Shown: positions 48,849 to 60,731 of the stretch, in pieces
Layout of the letters: each line of letters begins with the position of its first letter
How positions within the stretch are numbered: the stretch's first letter is position 1
From: Colletotrichum lupini
Lineage: Eukaryota; Ascomycota; Sordariomycetes; Glomerellales; Glomerellaceae
DNA: 64,000 bases
Direction of reading: 5' to 3'
Assembly: GCF_023278565.1 (NCBI RefSeq)
Contig: NC_064681.1
Span: 4,340,001 to 4,404,000 of the forward strand
The notes under the pieces: model-generated
What the model was told of the DNA's origin: nothing
Databases searched by the model: none
Seen by the model: only the letters and a program-made list of their open reading frames with translations
Translations under genes and position numbers: made by a program

Positions 48849-49633
48849 ATGTCTCTCAAGACCGTCGCTGCTACCGCTATCCTTGCCGCCGCCAACTTGG
48901 TGGCTGGCCACGGTGCCATCATCGGCGCTACCGGCGAGCTCGGTGGCACTGGCATGGCCCTCGGTGTTGATCTCAGCACTCCTCGTGACGGAACCCGTCG
49001 CGACCCCTTCCAGGCCGATTCCACCCGCTTCAAGGGTGAGGCCGCCGACACCTTCGGCGAGACCGTCGGTGCTGGCACCAACGACCTGGAGACTGGCACC
49101 AAGGCCATCATGGCCGCCACTGGTGACCAGCTTCCCCAGATCCGTGCCGGTGGCACCATCGACATGACCGTCCACCAGGTCAACGGTGACGGCGGTGGCC
49201 CCTACGACTGCATGATCAACGGTGATGCCACTGGCGCCACCTGGACCAACATCAACGTCCCCGTCACCGTTCCCGGCCAGAACTCCCGCAACCGCGTAAG
49301 TCATTTCACCCTACTACAGAAAGCACCCGAGACTAACAATCGCAGGCTGGTGCCATGACCGACTTCCCCATCAAGGCCGAGATCCCCGCTGGCCAGAATT
49401 GCACTGGTACCGTCGCCGGCCAGAACAACGTCTGCTTGGTCCGTTGCCAGAACGCCGCTCGCGCCGGCCCCTTCGGTGGTGTCGTCCCCGTCCAGATGGC
49501 TCAGGCCGGCAACACCCCCGCCGCCGCTCGCCGCAACCTCGCTCGCGCTGTTGCTGAGTCTGACCGCCAGTTCAAGCGCATGATGAAGCGCGCCATGGCC
49601 ATTGAGGCCACCGACTTCGAGGACGAGGAGTAA
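48849..49633 (+). CDS. Egh16/Mas-like secreted appressorium-associated protein
   Basis: Exons 48849-49295 and 49346-49633 (50-nt GTAAGT intron), 244 residues. The N-terminus [22 protein letters not shown] is a clear signal peptide with the mature protein starting near the conserved HGAI. The central sequence ([61 protein letters not shown]) and [11 protein letters not shown] with [18 protein letters not shown] are characteristic of the fungal GEgh16 family. That family includes powdery mildew Egh16 and Magnaporthe GAS/MAS proteins, made in appressoria and needed for full virulence in some species. Codon use is strongly biased to C-ending codons, suggesting high expression. The C-terminus after PFGGVVPVQ is a charged tail. 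It is not expected to be an enzyme. Confidence 0.9.
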
Positions 49634-52600
49634 TTTAGTCATTCCTTTTGCACATATTCTAAGATTGAAAGGGTGGAGTGGTCTTTGAGGGATTACATGT
49701 AACAGTACTGGATTACTGATAATGAGACACGACTGCCTGCTCTAGCTGGAGTATGGTCCTTCTACTTTTTTGCGCCTTTTCGCCCTCATCGTGACTTTTC
49801 CCTGTGATTGAAAATGCCTCAACGATCAAACTGACCCCTGTCTCTTCTCTTGTAGTGAAGATGTAAGGAATAGGTGGAAAATGTCGAAACTACAGCTGTG
49901 GTCGGATGAGGATTATACAGGGAAACAGCATCCTAACATTCTGTCTCAAAATCGTCGCGCGCAAAACCTACCCCTGAAAGTAAGACATTCGTCAACTTTG
50001 CAATAAGACGACTTCCAAACTCTGATAACTCTTCTAGTGCGCGAGCGCTGCCTGCGCCGGACGAAAGACCGGCAGCACTTGACGATTTCCCAAATCTTGG
50101 AACGTGAAACGAAACAATGGTAAAGCTGGTTCACGGGCCACACACCACTTCAAAAACTCAAAGCGTCTGTAAGAAAGAAAAGAAAAATGGGTGGGTTGAA
50201 ACGGCCTCTTGCTTCTTCAGACGAAGACTCACCCAGGCACCAGGCTTGAGGTTTGTGGTTCCTGGAGAAGCAACCCACAACCTTGGGGCCATCTCGTCAT
50301 ATCGGCATCTATATCCGACTTTTACTGGTCTATCATATAAGCGCAAAGGTAAGTGATCATCGGCTGTTCTTTAGAATGCGGGCTTGCAGATCTTTTGTCC
50401 CAGATGTTTCGCAGCCAAGCATGCATCCCATGGCAATGGGAAGACAGTTCAACGGTAAAGTCTAACGACTTCTTTGTGCCAGTATTCTGAAGAGAAGTCA
50501 GTCATCAAGGCTAACTGAAAAAGTTGTACACCGTGACTAGGCGGACGTGAGAAAGAGGATGAGTGATGGCAAGGACGCGCTATCGCCGTTTGAATCCATC
50601 TGGCGTTTGCTTAAAAACGCATTTACCGACGTGTAAAAGAAAGAAAAATAAGGGTTCCAATCATCAACTACGGCTAGACTAAGAGCCTCTAACTATAAAT
50701 TCGACAGGCGCAAAGTTAGCAGTCACATATCTCAGGTGGCGTTCAACCTAGAAGAGGTCATGGCGGATGTTAGTGGCTGCCTCAACGTACTGCCTTCCAA
50801 CTAGTTACCGTCACGTATCTACGCTCCTGAATTAGATCTGCCACGCCAATGCTGTAATAAAATTTTCATCATTCCCGATGCTATCCTCTCGTACCTATGT
50901 CGCAAAAGGTGTAGACGTGATGCTTACCCCGCTTCTGGACTAGTGACAACTGACTCTCTCTCACATTCGTAAAGCTAAGGTACGGAAAGCACGGAAGTAA
51001 TGAAAGACAAGAGTTCACTTAAAAGCCTCAAAATACTGAGCCTATTATGTGAGCTGAAGGGATTTATTTGCGGACTAGATTAGAACCTGCAGAATAGGCC
51101 GCGGATTTGCTCCCGAGTTTCCTCCGCTAAATCGGTTGACAAGGATATCCGCACCTCCTGAAGGTGAGAATGACTCTACAAGCTTTTGGATAACGAGGCT
51201 GTCTAATAAGAAGAGTTCGAGAGTGTAATGTGATATAAAGTTCCTCGGATTCGCTTTCTATACTTGATGATACTTTTGATTCTACGAGCTAGGTGTAACG
51301 TTGACCGTCAACCGTGGTATGAGTACCATGAAATATGGCAATTGCTGTTCATTGACTAGTTGAGGATTTCAAAAGCTTGCTTTAAAACTGCATGAGAGAT
51401 GTGCTATATGATTTCCAGGATCTTATTCACTTACTCGCACAACGGAGGAGTTGCATGCGAAATACGTACAAAGGCATGATCTGGGTAACAACATGAGCAG
51501 GATTAGAATGACGAGTAGCTGATTTGATGTCTGCATGGGTGTTAAGTCCCTGATATAAGACCCTCATTGTTCTTAATAGCTGATTCTACCTTACTTATCT
51601 CTTCAATTGATTGCTTGCTAAAGGAAGGAGACAAACCGTTACACTAGGTAGGTTTGCGGGCCGAAAAGCAATTGATGATTAAGGTATATGAGAGCCGCTC
51701 AACCCATGACACCGTCGCTGTCATAAGCTCCCCCCGAGCAAGCCTAGGGACACGAACTTGTAGGCTATGGGTGTGACGAATGCGACTGTAGTAAGATTAC
51801 CTCCAAGCAAGTCAAGTCGGTACCGTGAGGAGTATCTCCATGTCATACGGGCCGGTATGAAAGAACGGACCGTGCCGGTGTCAAAATGCATGCAGTCTCT
51901 CGCAGCAAAATTTCGCATAATAACGCATTCCTTCGCATCCGACCGGCAATTGCTGACATGAAGATAAGTTATCTCTAGCCAAGAGATCCGGCCTTGTTGA
52001 CCCCGATTTTGCTGTCTTGGCAATGGCAATGAGAATTGACACATTTAACCGGCGACCCACATGTACACCGCTCTAAGCTCTTGTAGTGGTAACATTCGCA
52101 GTGAAATTCGGCCGAAGCTACCAAAGTTTCAAAGAACGGCAGCTCTAGTAAGCAATTAAAGCATCCTTTCAACGAAAGACTGAAGGAAATCCGCAACTCC
52201 GAAGAGTCCTAGACATTGGCAGTTGGCGACGACTCAAGTCCCAGAAGGGTTCGAGTATTTGACTTGCCTGATGGGGTATCGGGCCTCCGGATATCCACCA
52301 CGGGGTCCCCATTATCTGGAGTTGCACCGCAACCCATTGCCTAACGCCCCTCAAGCGAATGCGTCTCTACATTATCCAACTTCCTTTTCCCATCGTTTGC
52401 TCTCGCTCGTCATCACCGCCACGCAAATCTGGTGCCATTCCCATGCAGGTCAAGCCGCGACAACACGGTCGGAATTCATCCAAGATAAGGCGTCAGAATA
52501 CACAAGAGCCGATGGTCGGTTTCCGCAACTCGCAAGCAAGCTGGGGTTCCCCGCGGTTCCGATGCCGGGATAGTAAACAAGGCCGGGCCCAAACAGCGTC

Positions 52601-53081
52601 CCTCCCGCCAAGACACCAACGATATGAACTCCAAAGAAGCGAGAACTCTGACCCCCGTCATGACCTATGCGCGATTAGAATTTTCCACGTTCTCTGTGGT
52701 CGCTTGTGCCGTCTTCGGGCATGTCTCCCACGTTGTTACAGTGATTGCGGAGTTGTGCCCTGATAGTCGGTAACCGGTCCTGCGCAACATGACACGAAAA
52801 CTCGACTAAACGCAACCTCCGCACCCCGAAAACCTCGGTGACGGGACTTGAGTCAATCTAATTAGATGATGCCCAGCCTTTAGAGATCTGCTAAGCCTCC
52901 AATATGTCCATCCGGGTGCTTATCAAAACCTCACTTGGTTGAGCCTCATGCATAGTCAAGGTAGGGGAGCGTTCGGCAGACAGCCATATAAAGAGCAGGT
53001 TTTAATCACGCGCATCAGCCTTGAGCCTCTTGAACTTCTCACCTTTTGTCAAGCTTGCTCTCAAAATCTGCCATAGTCAAC
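49634..53081. other. Gene-poor intergenic region
   Basis: About 3.4 kb without a supported gene. ORFs such as those at 51721-52044 (minus) and 52359-52763 (plus) overlap others in different frames and show no domain, signal peptide or splice pattern. A TATA-like TATATAAAG at 52987-52995 probably belongs to the oxidase gene. Composition is normal, without RIP. Confidence 0.45.
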
Positions 53082-55203
53082 ATGGCTGCCCGTTGGTCAA
53101 CTCTCCTCACTGCCGCAGCCAGTCTTTGCCAGACGGCTGTTGCGGAACCCGTATTCCGCGAGACGGTCTCTTTTCGGGGTCCGTTTGAAGTCGAGAGAAA
53201 CGGAGTTCGCAACATCAACATTGAGTACAATGGTCCTCTCGATGGAGAGCTATCCCTTGTCTATGGTGATTGCGGAATGAGATCCCCCTTCGAAGCCCAT
53301 CACAAGATTGGGCGGACACACATTGGCTCTCACCCTGCTGCAAAGCGTCATCTGGAATGGACAGATCAAAGGCCTACAAAGTTTGTCTGGATGGTGCCTG
53401 AGGATGTGTCTTCGGGATGCTTGCACGCCTTTGTTGACAGCCAGCTTGTCGGCCGCTCTTCAGAACACTCTGTTAAGAGTCGCAAGATGAGAAAGCGTGC
53501 GACTTTCGCCGAGGCCACGGACCCAATGGGCCCCTGGTTTGATGGCGTTGAGTACCTCAAGCAGAAGCAACCCGACGATGTGTTTGTTGCATCGGTAAAG
53601 AACAAAACGTTTGGTATCTTGGGCGCCGGCATCTCCGGTCTGCACACTGGCGTAAGTTTTCATAGACCTTTCATTCGGGAGAAGAAGCTGACTAGAGCCA
53701 CAGTTGCTACTCGACTCAGTAGGAATTCATAACTGGAAGATTCTGGAGTCTTCAGAAAGAGTCGGTGGACGTATTCGCACCACCTACCTGAACGGATCGA
53801 CTCCGGACGAGCATCAGCACCACGAGCTAGGACCTATGCGGTTTCCGCACAGCATTTACGATGCTGAAACCAACGAGACCTACCCCATCAACGATCAGAA
53901 GATGATCTACCAGCTGGCGGATGTCCTCAACGAGATTAACGCTGACGCGGATCCCGCTCTCCAAGTCAAGTTCATCCCGTGGATCCAGGTTTCCGACAAT
54001 GCCCCTGTTGCAACCAAGGAGCGCCGTCCCGATGGCACTGTCCCCGGTCGCAAGGAGATCGCCGCCGACCCCTCCCTCATGACCAACACGACCTACTCCA
54101 ACGCTACCGCAGCCAAGGAAGCCATCCAGGCTCTTGATGACTTCAAGGCTTTGACGCCCGAGAGACGGAAGTTCTACGCTACCAATGTCTTCAAGGCCCA
54201 TAAGGAGGCTGTTGAGACTGGCATGTTCGATTTCTCTGAGGTCGAGTACCTCCTCCACGTTATGAACACCGACCTGAATGTGACCGATGAGGTTACCCCG
54301 TCTCACGTCGTCTGGCCCATGTGGGAGTTCGAGACTGTCTACTTTCTGGCCAATGAGTGGCGCACCGTTGATGGAGGTATCAGCCGTCTCCCCGCTGCGT
54401 TTGAAAATATTATCAAAGACCGCATCGCCTACAAAACCAAGGTCTTTAGTGTCAAGTACAACGAGGACTCCAACAACCTCAACGTCACGTGGCGTGAGAC
54501 TGGAGGCAACCCCTGGTCCAAGAACACTACGACCGAACAATTTGATTATGTCTTCAACAGCGTACCGTTCAACGTACTCAAGTACTGGGAGCTGCCGCCT
54601 CACTCTAGCTTGATGCGCCGTGCCATTGAGCGCACAGTCTTCCTGGGTGCTGTGAAGGTTGCCATGCAGTACAAGACTCGCTTCTGGGAGCACCTCGAGC
54701 ACCCCATCATCGGTGGCTGTGGACGTACCGATATTTACGGCATCGGCCAGATTTGCTACCCTTCCTACAACATCAACGGAACGGGCCCTGGTGTCATGCT
54801 TACGAGTTATGCGCCCGACGCTGACGCGGTTGTCGCTTGCTCCATGCCTGTTGAGGAGCACATTGCCTACATCCAGCGCGCTATGGTCGAGATTCACGGG
54901 CCCATTGCCGATGAGATGTGGACTGGAAACTACGAGCGTCACTGCTGGGAACAAGATGAGCATCATGCAGGAGCTTTTGCTGTTCCCATCGTCCCTCAGC
55001 AGCAGCTTTACCTGCCGGCCTTCTGGCAGACTGAATTCAACACTGTTTTCATTGGCGAACACACCAGTTTCACACATTCATGGGTCTTTAGTGCTCTTGA
55101 GAGCTCTACACGTGGTACTGTTCAGATGCTACTGGACCTTGGCTTGGTTGATGAGGCTAAGAAAATCACCAAGACTTGGATGGCAAGATGGATCAGTGTG
55201 TAG
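53082..55203 (+). CDS. Secreted L-amino-acid oxidase-like flavin amine oxidase
   Basis: Exons 53082-53651 and 53704-55203 (52-nt GTAAGT intron), 2070 nt and 689 residues. The start at 53082 (MAARWSTLLTAAASLCQTAVA) gives a good signal peptide. The dinucleotide-binding motif is GAGISGL (181-187), followed across the intron by LLLDSVGIH and ERVGGRIRTTY, the FAD-binding GG motif. The C-terminal FIGEHTSFTHSW and ALESSTRGTVQMLLDLG complete the FAD site as in fungal and snake-venom L-amino-acid oxidases. The enzyme should deaminate L-amino acids outside the cell, giving keto acids, ammonia and hydrogen peroxide. Residues 22-170 form a longer N-terminal section than in animal enzymes, as in secreted fungal ones. 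Several NxT sites suggest glycosylation. No neighbour points to a pathway. Confidence 0.9.
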
Positions 55204-55499
55204 AATACTACTTAGCTCAAATAGCTCAGAGACCTAACGACTCGTTGATAATACCTTATGACCTAAGAAGCCCGGAATCCGATTGCATGCTTCGTCTCGT
55301 CTTGGAACTCCGCAAAATATCAAAGGCTGTGAGGTTCTGAGGCGTTCATGTGAGAAAGACATTTCAATCATATATTTAGCAATTCTCAACGAGATCCTTA
55401 GAATGAACGAGCGAAAAGGAGCCTGCAGTCGTAGAGAAAGACTTATTGCCCAACAAACTACCGACTTGACTCGACCGTTCTAACGGAAAATGAAGACAT

Positions 55500-58286
55500 C
55501 TATGAGTCCTCCAATGACGCAAAACAACATCGCAATATCTGTTTTAATCCCTGCCAACGAGAGCCACTCTCAGTCTCAACTTCGCTCAGCGTACCAGAAC
55601 TTGGCTTCATTTGCTGTGTTTGACAAGGCCCTTTTGAAGTTTTAACTGAATCCTCTGTGTCTATATCTTGGTCCCTTTGATTACAATATGGACCTAGTCC
55701 TTCAAAACCTGGATTGCTGTACAAATTGCTTGATCGATATGATGCTGGAATGGTTGTCACCAGTGGTGTTCTCTCTGTGAGCTCTTCCTCTATATGATCA
55801 CTTAACCTTGACTGGCGGAAACTTCCTTCGCCAATTCCGAGACGAGAATCGATCTTGGAGATTGTCGTGTCAGATCTGTCCCTGGATCGATGAATCATGT
55901 CGGTTGATTCGCGATCACTACCTGAGGCCCAGGTGTCACTGTGACCAGATTCATATGCTGCAGAGACTGTAGGCTCACGAAAACCATCATTCACCAAATC
56001 ATTCCATGAATCATTAGACAATGGTGTGACTGGTGTAGACAGCATACTCGGTGTTCCGGCACTTCGATCCGTGAGAAACTCGAGGCTTCCGGACCTGCAA
56101 CTTTGTTCCAATCTCCTAAGACTCTCGGCTACCTTATCGCACTTTCCTCGACTCTTCGGGTCAGGTTGTAGGAGCTCTGTGACTATGAGGGCTAAGAGCT
56201 CTTTGAGGTAGTCACTACAGTGTGTGTCTAACCCTAATTCAGAGATCCACTACATATGTGTGGAGAGCAACAGTCAGTGCCTATCAAACAAAAATCATCG
56301 ATTTTACTTACGTTCAGAACTGAGCCTTTGACTTCTGGCTTGTCTTTCAAACCATCTTCTCTGTTGATATTGAAGAATTTGTCCAAAGAGCAACCGGGTA
56401 TCAGTCTCTCATCGTCCTCATTCCGGCGGTCGATGAAATCTCGAATACCTGCCGGCCCTCTTAAATACCAGGTAATGAACTCTAGTAACACACAACCAAA
56501 TGACCACATATCGTATGACCTTGCAATAGTCTTTCCAAGGTCGGCCTCTGGTGCTTTGTAAGTTGGGCTTGTACCTACTATCAGGGTGTTTGACCGAGTA
56601 CTTCTGCCGTGGAAACGAGTATAGCCAAAGTCACTGATGACTAGAATGCCATAGGCTTTTGACTGGCTGTCGAAAAGAAGAATGTTCTCAGGTTTTATGT
56701 CTTCATGAATGCCGAAGTCTTTGGCGTGCTCTGATGGACTTCTATGAATCTTCTGAAGACCTTCTGCAAGGCCTCGACATTGGGATAATATCCATTGAAC
56801 AAAACCCGGGGATCTCTGGGGAGGATTTTGATTCCAGTAGTTTTTGAGATTGCTCTTAGCCCAGGGGAAGAGCATACTCCACTTGTCACCTCTTCTCCAA
56901 GTTGCGAGGAGTTTAATGACATGGTCATGGCTTGATAAACCAACAGTCTTGGCCAAAGCTCGTACCTCTTCGCGGAAGTTGATCTCATTGCTTTGTCGGT
57001 CGCCATATTCGGGAAGAAGTTCTTTGACTGCAAAATATGGATTCTCCTCAACACATGTACCCAACTGAAGAGAGACTTCTTCGATGCCTGCTGGTTGACG
57101 GGTGTGACCCGGCACCTTGTGCATCGTATAATGATGCAGGTGAATTTGTACTCGCTGCACCATGCTGTGGTACGTGATGTTAGACGATGGGACAGGGGAC
57201 GCCTCAATGAAGGGAAGCACTGTCTCGGCATCCAATTCATAATGAGGAATAATCCTGTCCCTCTCGCTGAGATCAATCGCAAAAAACGGTGATCGCATCG
57301 CCGTTTGATATTTTGAGAATGCGGCCCAGTCTTTGAGATCCCAATTGCGTCCGAACGTTTGTCCCAGATTTTGATGATCGACAGTATGATTTTTTGGAAA
57401 TAGCTGGCCATCCGGTCTAGAATGAATTGGGTCTGCCCTGAATGGCAGGTCATTATCAGAGAGCCCGAGGTCAATGAATTGTCGAATTTCATTAACCTTT
57501 CTCAAGACCGCGAGGATGGCAAACATGCTTCGAGAACCAACGCCCCCGTGGAGGCTGTTGGTAGGGCAGACAGCTTTCGAATATTTCTCAAGTTCGCTCT
57601 CAGAAAGTTTCACATCTGTAACGCATTCCTTCAATGCTTCGACAACAGAATATTCAGTAACGATTCTGTACAGCTGATTGACTGGTAACCATTGCGGTCC
57701 CTGGAATATTCCGGCGTAGTACTCCAGCGACATGGATACATCTCGTGCCATTGCAGTGACTGCAGATAGACCTGCTGGGCGGGGGGCTGTAAGTAGAAAC
57801 TGAGAACCTATTTGCTCAAAGTCCGACTCAGCGGGTTCGACAATTCTGTGGCATGCTTCAATGGTGGCCTTTCTTCTGAGAACCTTCTCTGCAGCCGCGT
57901 ATCCTCGGTCATCTTGTGTATGAATACTGATATCATCGTCCTCAATATTCAATCTTCGGTATCCTGTGGGTGTTCTGGAGTTTGTCAAGGATAAGTTTTG
58001 TCCGGTCTCCTCCAGTCTCGTTGTAGGAATGGACGGGGATAAAACGTCGTTCGCGTTTCCGATAGAAAGTCTGAAGGGAAGTTTCTACACTCAGAAATAT
58101 CTTCAGCAAATGATTGAGCTCAGAACTCGTGTGACCTACCATAGTGCAAGTCTCTTTCAAATACTGCGTCTGATCAGTGGCGATAGCACTATCATGTTCT
58201 ATTGGCCTGTTCATAGCGAGCGATCCGATGCTATCAAATGGTTTATGTGCTTTTGAATGTACAGGAAATTCGTCATCTGGATTCAT
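55500..58286 (-). CDS. Protein kinase-domain protein (paralogue 1)
   Basis: Exons 58286-58140, 58084-56312 and 56249-55500; both introns (55 and 62 nt) are phase 0. The total is 889 residues from ATG 58286 (MNPDDEFPVH). The N-terminal 390 residues resemble the second kinase at 60732, including an LRKVNEIRQFIDLGLSDNDLP segment. The kinase core follows: PYFAVKELLP (K403), LLATW, SMLFPWAKSN, GIHEDIKPEN (catalytic D511, with HED in place of HRD), ISDFGYTR (D534) and YKAPEAD. Key residues are thus present, but no glycine-rich loop is obvious. After the kinase there is a long Ser/Thr-rich, probably disordered tail ending CCFASLEDS. It diverges from its relative across 2.4 kb. Substrates are unknown. 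Kinases of this fungal-expanded type often sit in variable regions, and a role in self/non-self or stress signalling is only a guess. Confidence 0.8.
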
Positions 58287-60731
58287 GTAGTATTTGTTGT
58301 CGAAAGATCGCTTTCGGTAGTGCTTTGATCAACCAAAGTACCTTTCACTGGCTAGATGTGAAGGAAGATGATGTGACATATATTGTACCATTGGTCAGAC
58401 AGCCTTATTACTTGTCTCTTCCTCCAAAACTTCAGACTGTATTACAGGGAACCAGTTCAGTTGAATTCTCAAAATAAAGGCTACACAGCCTCAATCTTTT
58501 AAATGATGCGGGAGGCTGACCAGCTAGGCAGGTGCGGACACAGGTAGCAGCCAGGACGCCAGCCGAGTGCGCTGCGTGACCAGCTTTAGCTGTTCGTGGT
58601 GTCTGGTACATAACTATGGCCTCGGAGTTTGTGGCTCACGCTCACTTCTATATTGGGAGAAGAGGTCCAGCTTGTATCAGATACATGTACCAATGGCTCA
58701 GTGCCTCTTTCGTACTCTATAATGATCATGGACGCCGTTGTCTCCTTTATCTCGCTTCTCATGTCTTGGGTACCTTTTGTCATGTGTATATGCGATTTAC
58801 ACCAAGAATTCGGGTTTCTGGCCTACGAACACTTTGGAGATTCTGTTTGGAAAGGGAATGAGGCGCTGCTAAGCTGAATTGAGACCTGCCAATAATGTAA
58901 CGGAAAATGATGGCATTGCTCGGCATCCACTCATCCATTGCATGCTGACTGGGCGTTGCCTGCTCGTCAGACACACCGACCGCCTTGTTGATTACGCCAA
59001 GATACGTTGATAGGACTGATTCCAGGATATCTCAGGCTCAGCCTCATTGTATGAGATTGGAAATGGAAAAAGCGTGATTCAGACGCCGCATAAGAAGGGG
59101 TGGTTTGTGGTGGCAGTGACAGCTGAGGCTGACCAGTGAACGGAAGTGTCCCCATGCCACTCCGAACCTTTCGCTCTAGAAGGGATAGGCGGACTCGGAG
59201 CTTAGAATAGATCCTCAGCGATTCCTCCTGTCATGATGTATTTGAGCGGATATAAATCTAGAGCGTTCTCGGTATTAAATACAAATGAATTGATCACTCA
59301 AGATAAGGTCGCTTTTCACTTCAGATTCTTTTTCATAGTATAGAGCCCTATTCAGTCATCCATCATTATCAGCCATAAAACTCCAGTAAATTCGTCCTTC
59401 TCTGTAAATCCAATATCTTCCCCTTCACATACAAGTATTTAGGTATCCCTTTTCTTGCCTAGAGCTCTACATCATCTAGGGAATCATATCTTCACGGTCT
59501 TCACCCCGAGTCATTACGACCATGTCATCCCCAGGTTCCACCTGTGAATGGCAGTTTATTGATTGTAAATCTGTTCAGAGCTTGCACGGCTTGTCAGATC
59601 TTTTAACGGAGAAATACGGATCTGGGAAGTTCTCTGTGGAAGTATGTCCCCAGCGGAGCACAAATTCGCACCTTGTCTCTTTGCCATCTATCAGAGGAAG
59701 CAAAAGAAGCACCCAACAAAGATATTATCAGCTGAGACTTTCACGTAGACAAGGCAAAACGTGTACTGTATTAGAGCAGAAACCTCATCCGCCCCCTTGG
59801 ATCTGGTGAGTCAAGGCTGCAACCCAGTCTCTTATTTCGCTTCATGATAGATGCTGATAATCGTTCAAGTCGTGTCCAAAAGTTTGGAACTCATTAAATG
59901 GGAATGGCAAAGCTTCGAGCCATGTAGATCAGTGTCATATAGTGATGCGGGAGGGAAGAATGATCCGCATGCCTACTTAGTCTAGGTACCGAGTGTGGCT
60001 GGAAGTCATGTTCTTTACCTTGTGTTCTGCGATAGTTGCGAATGATTTTCCACCCAATTCTCAGTTCATGGCTCCTAGGCAAATGCCTAACAAACTTCCG
60101 GCTGTCTGATTTTTCACAAATGTGAGGGTGTGTTACACCACAGAGAACAGCTGAGCCGTACAGAAAAAGACCTAATTTTGTTGAGATAAGCGATCCTTTA
60201 TGCATGGACTTGGACTGAGAGATGTCTCGACTTATCATGTCTACAAATAATTCATTTATTGCCTAACATTGCACACTTGGGCATGCATGCATAATTGTCC
60301 AGTGAACACCACCCAAACTGCATCGTCCGTATGGCACAAAAGCAGGCAGGATGTGGCTGCTTTCGTAAGGGTGGGAGGTTGGCAGCACTGCTGTCACAGC
60401 CTGCTTCAAATCATGGCACAAGACCTAAATTTCAAGCCACCCATACTAGGCTATCAGAGCAATTACCCTTTTAGAGCGACAGCCAGAGGTAAGCTGCATT
60501 GGAGAGGGTGTAGTGTGTTTTTTGAAACTATCATCGGCGCGACAGGCCCTCGTATGATCTCCAAACCCCCAGTGTACCCAAGTTGTAATATAGATGCACT
60601 ATGGCTTCAATATTTATGTCAAGACCGCTGAGAAGTAAGTAGGTCTGAAGCTGCCCTTTCAAAAGATTCTCATATTTTCGAAGCCTGCTTCTCTCTTATC
60701 AAAAAATTCGCTCATATCTACGTCATTCGCG
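58287..60731. promoter_or_regulatory. Divergent region between the two kinase genes
   Basis: About 2.4 kb. It contains both promoters and one possible short gene fragment (59522-59748, listed separately). C/T-rich stretches at 59330-59510 and 60640-60730 look like 5' leaders. Other ORFs have no recognisable features. Confidence 0.4.
59522..59748 (+). CDS. Possible short gene or fragment related to a kinase-associated N-terminal domain
   Basis: The ATG at 59522 has a good context after a C/T-rich leader. Read straight through, the ORF gives 95 residues to 59809. If GTATGT at 59642 and TATCAG at 59694 are used, exons 59522-59641 and 59695-59748 encode 57 residues. The piece LTEKYGSGKFSVE followed by HPTKILSAE resembles, in order and intron position, the small minus-strand gene at 62916-63350. 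No catalytic domain follows. It may be a decayed or truncated member of a local family, or not a gene. Confidence 0.3.

Noticed and set aside
52223..52763. Overlapping plus-strand frames of 116 and 134 codons
   Set aside because: Both frames are open by chance in the same DNA; neither has motifs, a signal peptide or plausible splice partners.
53827..55077. 416-codon open frame on the minus strand
   Set aside because: It lies entirely antisense to the amine oxidase exon 2, whose motifs are clear; codon bias of the real gene keeps this frame open.
57751..57988. Start of kinase paralogue 1 at TTG 57988 or ATG 57751
   Set aside because: The same frame is open and coding-like upstream to a GTGTAG acceptor, which joins in phase to an ATG exon at 58286-58140.
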